This document shows positions 20,844 to 31,350 of a stretch of 64,000 bases of DNA, piece by piece; the first letter of the stretch is position 1; each line of letters begins with the position of its first letter. The position numbers and the translations under genes were made by a program. The notes beneath the pieces are model-generated. The model was not told the DNA's origin, searched no databases, and saw only the letters and a program-made list of their open reading frames with translations. The DNA lies in NCBI GenBank assembly GCA_937991945.1, contig CALKLO010000005.1:1-64000 (forward strand), in the 5' to 3' direction. The stretch comes from an uncultured Granulosicoccus sp. (GTDB taxonomy: Bacteria; Pseudomonadota; Gammaproteobacteria; Granulosicoccales; Granulosicoccaceae).

Positions 20844-22066
20844 GAGACACCTCCAGTTGTTTTGGATTCACGAGCATGCAATGCCAGATGAGCATTTTGC
20901 CGCAACTCCCACTCAACTCTTAGCAATAAGCTAAACGTAATCGCAAACACCACGGCACTACTGCCGCCGTAACTCATCAATGGCAGTGTGATTCCTTTGG
21001 TTGGCAAAATACCCAAATTCACACCCATGTTGATAAATGATTGCAAACCAATCCAAGAGCCAATGCCTAACGCCACAAAACCTGCGAAGCGATTGCCTTG
21101 CTCATCTGCAATTTTTGCCAAACGAAAGCAACGCCATACAATAAAGCAGTAGAGCGATATCAAGAACAACGCACCGAGCATTCCAAGCTCTTCACATAAA
21201 ACTGCAAAGAGGAAATCTGTGTGGGCTTCTGGCAAATAAAATAGCTTTTGCACACTGCTGCCAAAGCCTGTGCCCGTCAAACCACCGCTGCCAATTGCAA
21301 TTAACGATTGAGTTAACTGAAAACCTGCCCCGAATGGATCATCGAAGGGATTCAAAAAGCTTGCAAATCGTCGTAGTCGATACGGTGATGTCAGGATAAG
21401 TATGGAACCCACACTACCCAGTGCAGCAGCAATGGCCAAGAACTGGCTAAATCGAACACCAGCAACCAACAGCATAATGACAGCTGTAGTCACTATGACG
21501 AAAGCTGCGCCAAAATCAGGCTCTACCAGCAGCAAACCACCTGCAACACAAATAAGTGCCAGTGGTCTGAAAAAACCACCAAATGTGGTTTGCACTAAAT
21601 ACCCGCGACGCACAAGGTAGCCAGCTAAATAAACAATAACGAACAGTTTGACGGTTTCGGATACCTGAATCGTAAATAGACCGACATCAATCCAACGGCG
21701 ACTGCCGTTAACTTCCTTGCCTATTCCGGGTATGAGCACCAACAGTAGGAATACCAAAGACGTAATGATGAGGTGCGGCCCGTACTTCTCCCAAACAGCG
21801 AGTGGCAGACGAAATGTCAGCACACCAAAGAAACAACCAATGCCTAAAAAGAATAACTGGCGAGTTAAAAAGAAAAACGGGTTGCCGTAGTTTTCAGCAG
21901 CAAATGCCATAGATGCAGAACCAATCATGGCTGCACCGAACAAACCGAGCACCAATATGGATACCAGCAACGCATGGTCAGAAAATTTATAACTAGACAC
22001 CGGGCTTGCCAACTGCATAGAAATGGGAGAGCGGCTCGTTGCTACTTTTGATACTAAAGTGCTCAT
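20840..22066 (-). CDS. ftsW: FtsW, septal peptidoglycan glycosyltransferase (SEDS)
   Basis: A 408-residue SEDS protein with about ten membrane segments. The family motif GILPTKGITLPLMSYGGSS lies near the C-terminus and the catalytic aspartate region (VEPDFGAAFVI) near the middle. FtsW polymerises lipid II at the septum with FtsI, which is encoded upstream in the same operon. The cytoplasmic N-terminus of about 30 residues is somewhat long. Confidence 0.96.
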   Translation of the reverse strand: MSTLVSKVATSRSPISMQLASPVSSYKFSDHALLVSILVLGLFGAAMIGSASMAFAAENYGNPFFFLTRQLFFLGIGCFFGVLTFRLPLAVWEKYGPHLIITSLVFLLLVLIPGIGKEVNGSRRWIDVGLFTIQVSETVKLFVIVYLAGYLVRRGYLVQTTFGGFFRPLALICVAGGLLLVEPDFGAAFVIVTTAVIMLLVAGVRFSQFLAIAAALGSVGSILILTSPYRLRRFASFLNPFDDPFGAGFQLTQSLIAIGSGGLTGTGFGSSVQKLFYLPEAHTDFLFAVLCEELGMLGALFLISLYCFIVWRCFRLAKIADEQGNRFAGFVALGIGSWIGLQSFINMGVNLGILPTKGITLPLMSYGGSSAVVFAITFSLLLRVEWELRQNAHLALHARESKTTGGVS

Positions 22067-23409
22067 GCGGCGAGCACCTCTTCAACGCGGGCTGCAAACT
22101 GCTCTCCACGATCTTCAAAGTTTCGAAACATATCGAAACTTGAGCACGCCGGTGACAAAAGAACAACATCTCCGGCGATGGCGTGTGCGTGGGCAGAGGC
22201 AACTGCGTCTCGCAGCTGCTCAGCCATAACGATCATTGTTGATCCGTTTAGTTGACTACTGATTTGAGCTCGATCGCGCCCAATCAATATCAGCAATTTA
22301 ACGTGCTTCTCAACGACGCTACGCATGGCGCTAAAGTCAGCTCCTTTTGAAATTCCACCCGCGATAAGAATGACCGCGCCCGGCATGGCTTTTATTGCCT
22401 TACTGCACGCATCAATGTTTGTACCCTTGGAATCGTTGTACCAACGAACACCTGCCTTCTCACCCAAATATTCGCTTCGGTGAGGCAAACCTGCAAAGCC
22501 CAGAAGGCCTTTTTTTAATGCTGTGAAAGGTACTTGCAACGGTTCAATCAGTGCAAGAACCGCCAACGCATTTGCTGCATTGTGATCTCCTGGCAAAGCT
22601 AATTCACTCTGATCAAGAAATGCATAGTGCTCATCACACAACCACGTCTGATCGCCTTTTATCGTGCGATGCCAGCGGCTTTTTTCGTCAGGTTCGCTGG
22701 ACAAAGTCAACCGCTCACACTGCCCGCTGATTAGCTCACCATCGATGGGCCAAGTTCGGCTGTCATCCTGATTCACGACACAATACTTAGCATGCGCTAG
22801 CAAGGTTCTCTTCACCGCCGCGTAATGATCAATATCAGTGTAACGATCCAAGTGATCGTCACTAATATTGAGCACAGCAGCTGCCAACGGTTTTAATGAA
22901 CGAGTTGATTCCAACTGATAGCTGGACAACTCTAGAACATAGACATCCGCTGATTGCTGCAAGCTATCCAAAGCAGGCAATCCAATGTTACCGCAGGCAA
23001 TCGCTTTGATCCCGGCTCCTTGTAAAGCATGCGCTATCCAAGAAACAACGGTGCTTTTTCCATTAGAACCTGTCACCGCAATAACCGGCGCATCAACAAC
23101 CCCAGCAAATAGTTCGATATCACCAATGACATCAACACCTGCTGCAATCGCACTTTCGATAGCAGGCGTCGAGCGCGGTACGCCAGGGCTCAACACCAAC
23201 ACATCAAACTGTTTAAACAGTTCGGTGGAAAACTCAGGGTGAACCTTGCAAGCCAACAATGCGCTTTGCTTATCGGCGGCTTCCTGATCACACTCATCCG
23301 CGACTTCAAATGCGACATGGTGCAGTTGAAGAAACTTAGCCACAGAAGCACCTGTGACACCAAAGCCAACAATAAGCACGCGCTGTGTTGTGAGTAATCG
23401 CGGATCCAT
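22063..23409 (-). CDS. murD: UDP-N-acetylmuramoylalanine--D-glutamate ligase
   Basis: A 448-residue Mur ligase adding D-Glu. I chose the ATG at 23409 ([20 protein letters not shown]), which overlaps the mraY stop as TAATG; a longer frame exists but lies wholly within mraY. The ATP loop is VTGSNGKST, followed by LELSSYQLE and the C-terminal NDSKGTN motif. Spacing and length are typical. Confidence 0.96.
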   Translation of the reverse strand: MDPRLLTTQRVLIVGFGVTGASVAKFLQLHHVAFEVADECDQEAADKQSALLACKVHPEFSTELFKQFDVLVLSPGVPRSTPAIESAIAAGVDVIGDIELFAGVVDAPVIAVTGSNGKSTVVSWIAHALQGAGIKAIACGNIGLPALDSLQQSADVYVLELSSYQLESTRSLKPLAAAVLNISDDHLDRYTDIDHYAAVKRTLLAHAKYCVVNQDDSRTWPIDGELISGQCERLTLSSEPDEKSRWHRTIKGDQTWLCDEHYAFLDQSELALPGDHNAANALAVLALIEPLQVPFTALKKGLLGFAGLPHRSEYLGEKAGVRWYNDSKGTNIDACSKAIKAMPGAVILIAGGISKGADFSAMRSVVEKHVKLLILIGRDRAQISSQLNGSTMIVMAEQLRDAVASAHAHAIAGDVVLLSPACSSFDMFRNFEDRGEQFAARVEEVLAA

Positions 23410-24491
23410 TAGCGAATTTTCAGGGTCGATAGACCCACCAAAACAAGAATGACAGTGATGATCCAAAAACGCACAATTATGCGAGGCTCAGGCCAACCCT
23501 TTAATTCGAAATGATGATGGATAGGCGCCATGCGAAAAATACGCTTTCCGGTCATTTTGAACGAAGCCACTTGCAAAATCACCGATACGGCTTCAAGAAC
23601 AAAAATGCCACCCATAATGAACAGTACAAATTCCTGCCTTACCATGATCGCAACAGCACCTAAAGATGCTCCGATGCTCAACGCACCTACATCTCCCATA
23701 AACACTTGTGCTGGATACGTATTGAACCAAAGAAAACCAAGACCCGCACCCACCAAGGCACTGCAAAAAATAGTGAGCTCCCCCGAACCTTTGATGTTGG
23801 GTATACCGAGGTAGCCAGCAAAGATGGCATGCCCTGCCAGGTAGGCAATCAGGCCCAAACCTGCAGCAACCATGACGGACGGCAAAATGGCTAAGCCATC
23901 CAAACCATCCGTTAAATTCACGGCATTACTACTGCCTACAATGACGAGAAATGCAAACGGTATAAACATCCAACCGAGGTACAAACTAAGATCTTTGAAA
24001 AATGGAATTAACAGTTCAAGCTCTGCTCGCTCTGTTGCAGTCACATACAACACAACAACCGCAGCGCCAGCAACCAAGGTTTGCCAGAGTAATTTTTCAC
24101 GCGCTGTTAAACCAACTGAGTTGGAGAGCACCACTTTACGGTAGTCATCGACCCAACCGATAGCACCAAAGCCTAAGGACACAAACAAGACTATCCACAC
24201 TTGCTTCACAGCAAGGTCTGACCAGATCAGGGTACTTAGAACGACTGCCAAAATAATCATCGCACCACCCATAGTCGGCGTGCCGGCTTTGATTAAATGT
24301 GTCTGTGGTCCGTCACTACGAACCGATTGCCCAATTTTTGCAGCTGTTAACCACTTGATCAATGCCGGACCGAACATCAGACAAATTAACAGCGCAGTTA
24401 GTGCAGCAAAAATTGCCCTTACGGTTATGTATTGAACAACACCAAAACCAGAATTGATTTCCGCTAGCCATTCACCAATCAGTAGCATCAT
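23409..24491 (-). CDS. mraY: MraY, phospho-MurNAc-pentapeptide translocase
   Basis: A 360-residue membrane enzyme that makes lipid I from UDP-MurNAc-pentapeptide and undecaprenyl phosphate. About ten membrane segments are visible. Signature regions are [19 protein letters not shown] and the cytoplasmic [15 protein letters not shown]. The start is a double ATG whose first codon overlaps the murF stop. Confidence 0.97.
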   Translation of the reverse strand: MMLLIGEWLAEINSGFGVVQYITVRAIFAALTALLICLMFGPALIKWLTAAKIGQSVRSDGPQTHLIKAGTPTMGGAMIILAVVLSTLIWSDLAVKQVWIVLFVSLGFGAIGWVDDYRKVVLSNSVGLTAREKLLWQTLVAGAAVVVLYVTATERAELELLIPFFKDLSLYLGWMFIPFAFLVIVGSSNAVNLTDGLDGLAILPSVMVAAGLGLIAYLAGHAIFAGYLGIPNIKGSGELTIFCSALVGAGLGFLWFNTYPAQVFMGDVGALSIGASLGAVAIMVRQEFVLFIMGGIFVLEAVSVILQVASFKMTGKRIFRMAPIHHHFELKGWPEPRIIVRFWIITVILVLVGLSTLKIR

Positions 24492-25978
24492 AGAATATGC
24501 TCCTGAGTGGCGACACGACGTACCTTAGGCACAGGCATTAAGGCCTTCACCACTCGTTCCATCCTGGAACCACGAGATCCTTTAATCAATACGGTGACGC
24601 CTTCACTCAAATAGGGTTTTAGTGCGCTTACCAGTGCTTCTTGATCAACAAAATGACCACCCGCACTGATTGATTTTTTACCAGAAGAAACATCACTCGT
24701 CTGGGTCTGCGCAGCAGCCGCTAATGATACTGCAGCAGACACTGATTGAGTGGCTGACTCAGCAGTTTTTCGCTTCCCAGCTTGAGCACCATTGAATGCT
24801 TTTATGGCATTCGATGCTAATGGGCCAGTAGTCCACAAACCATCAATTCCATGGTGCTTTGCATAGGCACCGATTTGGGCATGTAGCTTTTCAGCATCAG
24901 AGCCTAGCTCGCCCATGTCGCCTAAGACCAAATAGCGAACACCTTCGTAGCGCGATAATACGTTTATAGCTTGCTTGGAAGAATCTGGGTTAGCGTTGTA
25001 ACTGTCGTCTATAAGCGTCGCGCCTTGCACACCTGGTTTTTTCTCTAAACGTCCGGGTATAGAGCGGACACTTTCCAAACCTTTAACAATGTTGACAGAC
25101 TGCACATCTAAGCACTGGACAGCCGCGACTGCCGCTAGCGCGTTCATGCCGTTGTGATCACCGGTTAGCTGGAATCGTGGCGAAATTTTTGTTCCCAAAG
25201 ACTCGATATTCAACCCTGCGCCTGGAACACCCTGAACATCACAACCAGATTTGGTTCCAAATTCACGTTTGTTGCAGTGCGATGCGGCATCACGCATAAA
25301 GTCAGCAAAAGCATCATCGGCGTTGATCACCGCATAACCCGCCTTACTCAGTCCTGCATAAATTTCTGACTTAGCGCGTGCTATACCTTCAATACTGCCA
25401 AACCCTTCAAGGTGGGCTGAGCCGATGTTATTAATCACAGCAACATCAGGCTTACATATTTGTACAAGACGAGCGATTTCACCCGCGTGATTTGCACCCA
25501 TCTCAACAACCGCATACAGATGCTCTGGACGCATGCCCAGCAGTGTCAATGGCACACCAATTTCGTTGTTCAAATTACCCTTAGTTGCAAGCACTGGCCC
25601 TAGCTGACGCAATATGGCAGTGATTATTTCTTTCACACTGGTTTTACCATTGCTACCTGTAATAGCTATGGTCGGTATATCAAACCGTTGCGCCCACCAA
25701 GTCGCTAATCGACCTAAAGCCACGACCGTATCTTCAACGACGAGTTGAGGTAATTCAGATTTAACAGGCTCGTGCACTAACAACGCAGTAGCGCCCGCTT
25801 CCTGTGCAGCCGCTACAAATTCGTGTCCGTTAAAGTTGTCACCTTGAATAGCAACATACAAATCGCCCGGAGCAAGTGTTCGGGTATCGATACTAACGCC
25901 ACTCACATGTGCTTCGTTGCCTTGCAACGTTGCTTGCAATGCAGACACACAATCACCAATCGAAAACCCCATACTCAT
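24488..25978 (-). CDS. murF: UDP-MurNAc-tripeptide--D-Ala-D-Ala ligase
   Basis: A 496-residue Mur ligase that adds D-Ala-D-Ala. The ATP loop is [12 protein letters not shown], the metal site is [11 protein letters not shown] and the C-terminal domain carries [10 protein letters not shown] and [13 protein letters not shown]. It is roughly 40 residues longer than the usual 450, because of an Ala/Ser/Thr-rich insert at about 24660-24785, in the C-terminal domain just before the last conserved block. It overlaps murE and mraY by four bases each. Confidence 0.95.
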   Translation of the reverse strand: MSMGFSIGDCVSALQATLQGNEAHVSGVSIDTRTLAPGDLYVAIQGDNFNGHEFVAAAQEAGATALLVHEPVKSELPQLVVEDTVVALGRLATWWAQRFDIPTIAITGSNGKTSVKEIITAILRQLGPVLATKGNLNNEIGVPLTLLGMRPEHLYAVVEMGANHAGEIARLVQICKPDVAVINNIGSAHLEGFGSIEGIARAKSEIYAGLSKAGYAVINADDAFADFMRDAASHCNKREFGTKSGCDVQGVPGAGLNIESLGTKISPRFQLTGDHNGMNALAAVAAVQCLDVQSVNIVKGLESVRSIPGRLEKKPGVQGATLIDDSYNANPDSSKQAINVLSRYEGVRYLVLGDMGELGSDAEKLHAQIGAYAKHHGIDGLWTTGPLASNAIKAFNGAQAGKRKTAESATQSVSAAVSLAAAAQTQTSDVSSGKKSISAGGHFVDQEALVSALKPYLSEGVTVLIKGSRGSRMERVVKALMPVPKVRRVATQEHIL

Positions 25979-27513
25979 GACGCAACCTCTAATGCAGCCA
26001 AGACTTCTGTACGGTCACTAAACGGGTGACGTGTGGTTCCTATAATTTGATAGTCTTCGTGACCTTTGCCTGCCACTAGCACAAGATCGCCAGACTTTGC
26101 TTGGCTCACTGCGTGTTGAATTGCCTTAGAACGATCGGCAATAACAATGACGTTTTCAGGCTTTTGAAATCCTTTCATTGCTGCGGCAATAATGTCGTGT
26201 GACGATTCTGTTCGCGGGTTATCGTCTGTTAACACTACATGATCAGCCTTCTCGGCAGCAGCAGCCATAGGCGCCCTTTTACCGGCATCACGATCGCCGC
26301 CACAACCAAACACAACCCAAAGACTCCCTTGGCAATGCACACGCACTGACTCTATGGCAACGCTCAAAGCTTGAGGTGTATGCGAAAAATCAACAACAAC
26401 CGTTGGAGCATCTTGCCCGCCAAAACGCTCCATTCTGCCCTCAACCGGCTTCACCGAAGACAGGCCATGACGTGCTTCGTTAGCAGCGACACCACAGGCG
26501 CGCAAGCTACCGTAGCAAGCTAATAAATTTTCGACATTAAATTGGCCTAACAACGTGGTGCTGATCTGCTCCGAGCTATCACCTTCACGTAATGAGAATG
26601 ACAAACCTAAGTCATCAGCAACAATATCGCCTGCTTGAATGTTCAACAAATTTGCACTGTCGCTATCAACGAGATTGGTTTGAGATGCACTCGCGCTTGT
26701 TTGATAAGCAATTCGTGAAAGAGCTGCATGCTCTTGCAACATTTCCTGACCTAAGGAATCATCCGCGTTAAGCACCAATGCTGACAATTCAGGCCAACCG
26801 AATAACGTGGCTTTTGCCGCTCGATAATGGGCAACCGTTTTATGATAATCCAGATGATCTCGCCCAAAATTTGTGAGCACAGCAACATCTAAAGACAGCC
26901 CTTTCAAGCGTTGCTCTGACAAGCCGTGCGAAGACGCTTCTAATGCGACAACATCCGCTCCTTGATCTCGCAAACTTGCCAACATACGTCGAAGCGTAAC
27001 GACATCCGGCGTCGTGAGTTCAGTACTCTCTAATACATCACCCAGCCCCCAACCCAATGTTCCGATATAACCACAGCGCCTGCCAACGCCTTCGAAGGCT
27101 TGAGCTATGAATCGACATACCGATGTTTTACCGTCAGTGCCTGTAACTGCAATAAGTGTCATTGCTTGGTCTGGCTGGTGGTAAAACCGAGCCGCTATAT
27201 CAGCGCAACGCGAAGTAAGTTGTGCAACTGAAACGACAGGTACACCGAGCTTTACCAGCGCACTCACTTGATCAGCAAATGTATCAATGGATTCGGGCGA
27301 AGCTGCAATAGCAACGGCACCTGCGGCTACTGCTGATTCGGCGTAATGCATGCCGTGTGTGACGGCACCATCAACAGCTAAATACAAATCTCCTGAAGCG
27401 ATCAAACGACTGTCTAGGCTTAACCCTTCCACCTGAATTTCAGGCACAGAGCCACAAGCCCACTCACCGAGTAATTCTGTTAATGCCCAACTGGTTGAAG
27501 TCACTTCACTCAC
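25975..27513 (-). CDS. murE: UDP-MurNAc-L-Ala-D-Glu--meso-diaminopimelate ligase
   Basis: A 512-residue Mur ligase. The ATP loop is VTGTDGKTSV. The C-terminal DNPRTE motif is the known determinant for adding meso-diaminopimelate rather than lysine, so the cell wall is of the Gram-negative type. Other matches are LEASSHGL and VVDFSHTPQ. Its start overlaps the ftsI stop by four bases. Confidence 0.96.
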   Translation of the reverse strand: MSEVTSTSWALTELLGEWACGSVPEIQVEGLSLDSRLIASGDLYLAVDGAVTHGMHYAESAVAAGAVAIAASPESIDTFADQVSALVKLGVPVVSVAQLTSRCADIAARFYHQPDQAMTLIAVTGTDGKTSVCRFIAQAFEGVGRRCGYIGTLGWGLGDVLESTELTTPDVVTLRRMLASLRDQGADVVALEASSHGLSEQRLKGLSLDVAVLTNFGRDHLDYHKTVAHYRAAKATLFGWPELSALVLNADDSLGQEMLQEHAALSRIAYQTSASASQTNLVDSDSANLLNIQAGDIVADDLGLSFSLREGDSSEQISTTLLGQFNVENLLACYGSLRACGVAANEARHGLSSVKPVEGRMERFGGQDAPTVVVDFSHTPQALSVAIESVRVHCQGSLWVVFGCGGDRDAGKRAPMAAAAEKADHVVLTDDNPRTESSHDIIAAAMKGFQKPENVIVIADRSKAIQHAVSQAKSGDLVLVAGKGHEDYQIIGTTRHPFSDRTEVLAALEVAS

Positions 27514-29267
27514 GAACTATCACCTTCACGCGGTAGCAAAGGAATTTCTACTTTGGCACGGCGATCATCAATATCATCCGGTTCAATTGCGCCTAAACGC
27601 AAAGCCTGTGACATTACTTTTGCAAATACTGGAGCCGCAACAACACCACCAAAGTGCTTACCTGCCTTAGGGTCTTTAACAACAACAGCGATAGCATATC
27701 GAGGATCTGATACCGGTGCGAAACCAGCAAATACCGCTATGTAACGATTCTCCGCATAACCACCCTCTTGAGAGCGATGCGATGTTCCTGTTTTACCCGC
27801 TACTCGATAACCGGGCACTTGAGCAAGTTTACCTGTACCAATAGTGACAACCGACTCAAGCATGCCCTGCACTTCACGAGCTAACGATGCATCAACCACT
27901 CGTCTGCCTGGAGGAGCTTCATCAATTGCAAGATACGAAACCGGCAGCATGACGCCGTCATTGGCTAACGTTGCATAGGCACGAACCAGCTGAACAGCTG
28001 ACACTGAAATTCCATAGCCATATGAAATAGTGGCTTGCTCTGTGTGATTCCATACCGCTGGATGATTGAAAAAACCAGCAACTTCGCCAGGAAATTCAGT
28101 ACCGGGTGGCGTACCAAATCCGAACGAATCAAATACAGACCACATTTGCTCCTCGTCCAGATCACGAGCAACTTTACTGATACCGACGTTGCTGGACTTA
28201 GTCACGATACCGCGCAAATCCAACCAACCATGATCTTTACCATCGTCTGTGATTTCGTAACGACCAATGGTGTAATGACCCGGTGATGTAAACACGATGT
28301 CATCCGCCTTGAACTTGCCAGAATCTAGCGCCGCTGCAACCGTAAAAGGCTTCATGGTTGAACCCGGCTCAAAAACATCCGTAACCGCTCGATTGCGCTG
28401 TCGCCCACCGGTTCGATCAGACGTATCGTTGGGGTTGTAGGTTGGGTAGTTGACCATGGCCATGATCTCACCCGTGCGCGTGTCCATAACCACGACAGAA
28501 CCGGATTCAGCCTCAGCTTCAGTGACGGCTGTTTCCAACGCTCGGTTTGCAAAGTACTGCAACTGCCGATCGATACTTAACCGTAAATCTTGACCCGGAA
28601 TAGCAGGCTTAATGATATCCATGCCGGTAATTTCTCGACCGGTTCGATCACGAACAACACGTCGCGAACCCGACTCACCTGCCAAGTAATTTTCGTAAGC
28701 CATCTCAAGACCTTCACGGCCTTTGTCATCGATACCGGTAAAACCCACCAGATGCGCAGCGGCACTGCCACTCGGATAATAACGGCGATACTCTTGCTGA
28801 ACTTTCACCGCTTTGAGCTTCAGTGCTAGCACTTCATCCACTGTTTCAGGCAGCACATGGCGCTTGATGTAAATGAATTCTGAACCACGCTTAGTTGCTT
28901 GATCGATACGCTTTACTAAAGTGCCAGCATCGATCTGCAGGGCCGATGCGACCTTGTGCATTTCATCGCGACTTGCAAACAAATCTTTGGGCACACCCCA
29001 TAGTGAGGGTATCGGTGTACTAATCGCTAAAGGATCCCCTGAACGATCAAGCAAATCACCACGGTTCGCAGGGATAGGCACTGTTCGTAGTTGACGAGCC
29101 TGGCCCTGACTTAAATAGAAATCCCTTTCGACAACTTGCAGATACGCGGTGCGCGCAACCAGTGTCATAGCCATGCCGAAAAAACACAGCATGACTAGAC
29201 CGCGTCGACGAGACCAGTTGGAAAGCTCGGTGCCTTGGGTTGAGGCTTTTTTAATTGGCGCTCTCAT
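27510..29267 (-). CDS. ftsI: FtsI (PBP3), septal peptidoglycan transpeptidase
   Basis: A 585-residue bitopic class B penicillin-binding protein. One membrane segment lies near residues 26-45, followed by the dimerisation domain (PIPANRGDLLDRSG). The transpeptidase domain has the catalytic serine in GSTMKPF, the SSN triad and KTGT. FtsI cross-links septal peptidoglycan together with FtsW. The C-terminal tail is short. Confidence 0.97.
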   Translation of the reverse strand: MRAPIKKASTQGTELSNWSRRRGLVMLCFFGMAMTLVARTAYLQVVERDFYLSQGQARQLRTVPIPANRGDLLDRSGDPLAISTPIPSLWGVPKDLFASRDEMHKVASALQIDAGTLVKRIDQATKRGSEFIYIKRHVLPETVDEVLALKLKAVKVQQEYRRYYPSGSAAAHLVGFTGIDDKGREGLEMAYENYLAGESGSRRVVRDRTGREITGMDIIKPAIPGQDLRLSIDRQLQYFANRALETAVTEAEAESGSVVVMDTRTGEIMAMVNYPTYNPNDTSDRTGGRQRNRAVTDVFEPGSTMKPFTVAAALDSGKFKADDIVFTSPGHYTIGRYEITDDGKDHGWLDLRGIVTKSSNVGISKVARDLDEEQMWSVFDSFGFGTPPGTEFPGEVAGFFNHPAVWNHTEQATISYGYGISVSAVQLVRAYATLANDGVMLPVSYLAIDEAPPGRRVVDASLAREVQGMLESVVTIGTGKLAQVPGYRVAGKTGTSHRSQEGGYAENRYIAVFAGFAPVSDPRYAIAVVVKDPKAGKHFGGVVAAPVFAKVMSQALRLGAIEPDDIDDRRAKVEIPLLPREGDSS

Positions 29268-29533
29268 CGTACGATCATCACCGCACCGTCCAGACCGGGA
29301 TACATCATGCCCAAGCGATCTCGAGCTGTTCTCTCAACTAGCCCATGCTCTGAGAAGGTGCTTTCCTCAATTTGCAATTGGCTCCACTGGACATCCAAGG
29401 CATCTAGTGTTCGTTGATTACGACTCAACTCCACATAAGCCTGACGACTAAGATGCTTTGAATAAGCAACAGCAATCGCTGAGCAAAAACACAGGGCCGC
29501 AACAACCGCTGACATGACTGAATAACGATTCAT
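29264..29533 (-). CDS. ftsL: FtsL, small bitopic division protein
   Basis: An 89-residue protein with a membrane segment near residues 8-25 and a periplasmic coiled-coil region, ending in a TARDRLGMMYPG segment typical of FtsL. It works in the FtsQLB complex that activates FtsWI. Sequence conservation is weak, but the position between rsmH and ftsI and the four-base overlaps on both sides make the assignment secure. Confidence 0.93.
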   Translation of the reverse strand: MNRYSVMSAVVAALCFCSAIAVAYSKHLSRQAYVELSRNQRTLDALDVQWSQLQIEESTFSEHGLVERTARDRLGMMYPGLDGAVMIVR

Positions 29534-30480
29534 AAAACGCGCTCCGCCACTCTTAACACAGCACTTCTTGCACGCGGATTTCTCTCAAGCTCAGCAGCAC
29601 TTGCCTTGATAGGCTTACTCACCACTTTCCAGGGATGCGCCTCCTGTGCTGGCTGAGGCAAATGACGTGGAATCCTAGGATCAGGAATGGGCTGACGCAA
29701 AGCGCGCTTCACCAAACGATCTTCTAGAGAATGAAAACTGATAACAACCAATCGACCGCCCACTTTCAATGCGGTAGCTGCTGTGCTTAACGCTTCTGAA
29801 ACAGCATCAAGCTCACCATTCACTTTTATGCGAATAGCTTGAAAACTTCTGGTTGCCGGATGATGATGGCGCTCCCAGCGAGGGTGTGCAACTTTGACTA
29901 TTTCGGCCAGCTGAGAGGTTCTGAGTAACGGTTGTTCGGCTCGTGCAGCAATGATAGCCCCAGCAATTCGCTTGGCATATCGCTCCTCACCAAATTCTCT
30001 TAACACCTGCACCAAATCCCCCTCACTCACCCTAGCTAACCATTGAGCAGCAGATTCCCCACTACTCGGATCCATTCGCATGTCGAGCTCGCCATCGCGT
30101 GAAAATCCAAACCCTCGCTCTGCGACATCCAACTGCGGTGATGAAACACCTAAGTCCATCAGCAACCCATCGACCTGCCCAAACCACTGCCGCTCTTTAA
30201 GCACTTGCTCCACGTCAGCAAAATTTGCTTGATGAATCGAAAATCTAGACTCATCCGCGAACCGTGCGTTTGCATCAGCAATGGCTTCTGGATCTCTATC
30301 CAGCGCCAACAAATGCCCATCCTGCCCGAGCTGGGATAGCAAATGACCACTGTGCCCGCCACGACCGTAGGTGGCGTCCACATACTTTCCAGCAACACCC
30401 AGTGACAATGATTCGACGGCCTCGTGCATCAAAACTGACACATGGCCGGGCGCCTCTGGCGCATCCGATTCAGTGATCAA
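29530..30480 (-). CDS. rsmH: RsmH (MraW), 16S rRNA m4C1402 methyltransferase
   Basis: A 316-residue SAM-dependent methyltransferase that N4-methylates C1402 of 16S rRNA. The N-terminal HVSVLMHEAVE, the SAM loop DATYGRGGHS and the later LLMDLGVSSPQLD and VISFHSLEDRLVK segments are all family hallmarks. Its ATG overlaps the mraZ stop by four bases. The other enzyme acting on the same base, RsmI, is encoded 2 kb away. Confidence 0.97.
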   Translation of the reverse strand: MITESDAPEAPGHVSVLMHEAVESLSLGVAGKYVDATYGRGGHSGHLLSQLGQDGHLLALDRDPEAIADANARFADESRFSIHQANFADVEQVLKERQWFGQVDGLLMDLGVSSPQLDVAERGFGFSRDGELDMRMDPSSGESAAQWLARVSEGDLVQVLREFGEERYAKRIAGAIIAARAEQPLLRTSQLAEIVKVAHPRWERHHHPATRSFQAIRIKVNGELDAVSEALSTAATALKVGGRLVVISFHSLEDRLVKRALRQPIPDPRIPRHLPQPAQEAHPWKVVSKPIKASAAELERNPRARSAVLRVAERVL

Positions 30481-30938
30481 AACGATATGTTCTGTAGTTC
30501 AACCGGCATGTCCGCCGGATCCATCTCATTCACTTCACGCTTCCATTTCTCAGACTCGATTTCCCAAGTCCGCTCGTCCCAAAGCTCGAATTTTTTACCT
30601 TGACCAATCAACACAGCCTTGCGGTCCAAGCTTGCGTACTCACGCAACTCAGGCGGCAACAACATACGCCCGGTGCCATCCAGATCAATATCAGTGGCAT
30701 AACCGATGTACAGGCGCTGTAGCGCTCTGGTGGCACGTGTTGAATTTGGCAACTCATTGAGTTTTTGTTCGACATCTTCCCAAACGGGCTTGGGATAGAC
30801 GAGCAAACAGCGGCCCGGATCAGCCGTCACAACCAGCTCTCGAACGCCGTTTTCTTCTAGGCGATCTCGATGGTTCTTGGGCATTGCCAAGCGACCCTTG
30901 GCGTCAATGCTCAATTTTGTGATGCCGCGAAACCGCAT
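30477..30938 (-). CDS. mraZ: MraZ, transcriptional regulator of the dcw operon
   Basis: A 153-residue protein made of two SpoVT-AbrB-like halves, each with a DxxxR motif (DAKGRLAMP and DGTGRMLLP). MraZ forms ring-shaped oligomers and represses its own operon by binding spaced TGGG repeats. Those repeats are present upstream of the gene. It is the first gene of the 15-gene minus-strand operon. Confidence 0.95.
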   Translation of the reverse strand: MRFRGITKLSIDAKGRLAMPKNHRDRLEENGVRELVVTADPGRCLLVYPKPVWEDVEQKLNELPNSTRATRALQRLYIGYATDIDLDGTGRMLLPPELREYASLDRKAVLIGQGKKFELWDERTWEIESEKWKREVNEMDPADMPVELQNISF

Positions 30939-30950
30939 GATTTATTAAAA

Positions 30951-30990
30951 ATTACCCACTAATTGCCACTAAATGGCACTGACGCCCACT
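30951..30990 (-). promoter_or_regulatory. MraZ operator: four 10-bp spaced direct repeats
   Basis: Read on the minus strand, four consecutive 10-base units begin AGTGGG, AGTGCC, AGTGGC and AGTGGG. The 10-bp period and TGGG cores match the known MraZ box pattern. The outer two units are perfect and the inner two degenerate. The array covers the -10 element edge and the start site, fitting autorepression. Confidence 0.8.
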
Positions 30991-31016
30991 ATACGACCCC
31001 TTGAATACACGGTCAA
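30988..31016 (-). promoter_or_regulatory. Sigma-70 promoter of the dcw operon
   Basis: On the minus strand TTGACC and TATAGT are separated by exactly 17 bases. The implied start near 30981 gives a leader of about 43 bases before mraZ. The -10 element overlaps the outermost MraZ box by three bases. Confidence 0.8.
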
Positions 31017-31350
31017 TGATGAGAGCGCGAATACACAATCTTTTCCTAGCAAAGACAAGCATTTAGCGAGATTCTAGACTCCTATTACAATCAAAGACTT
31101 ACATCTCTTTTGACATAAACAAGATGAGAAATATGTCGGAACCTATTACTTCTTCCCCGAGAAGCCCATCAGCAATTCGAAGAAAATGATTTTTTAGGGA
31201 GTTACTCGCTGGCGAGCCGTCAATTTCAGTCGATCAGATGGATACCAGTTACTTGTCCTTCTAAGCCAGTTTTTTCCGATTTGGCTATTCAGGAACAACA
31301 GCAATATGCCGCCGTATGGCTAGGGACATAAAAACAGGTTTGAACGACAC
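31017..31350. other. Gene-free region upstream of the dcw promoter and the 31351 gene
   Basis: No open frame or RNA is recognisable here. The stretch is A/T-richer than its surroundings. A TTGACA at 31110-31115 with TATGTC 16 bases downstream is a weak candidate promoter for the plus-strand gene at 31351; nothing else stands out. Confidence 0.35.
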
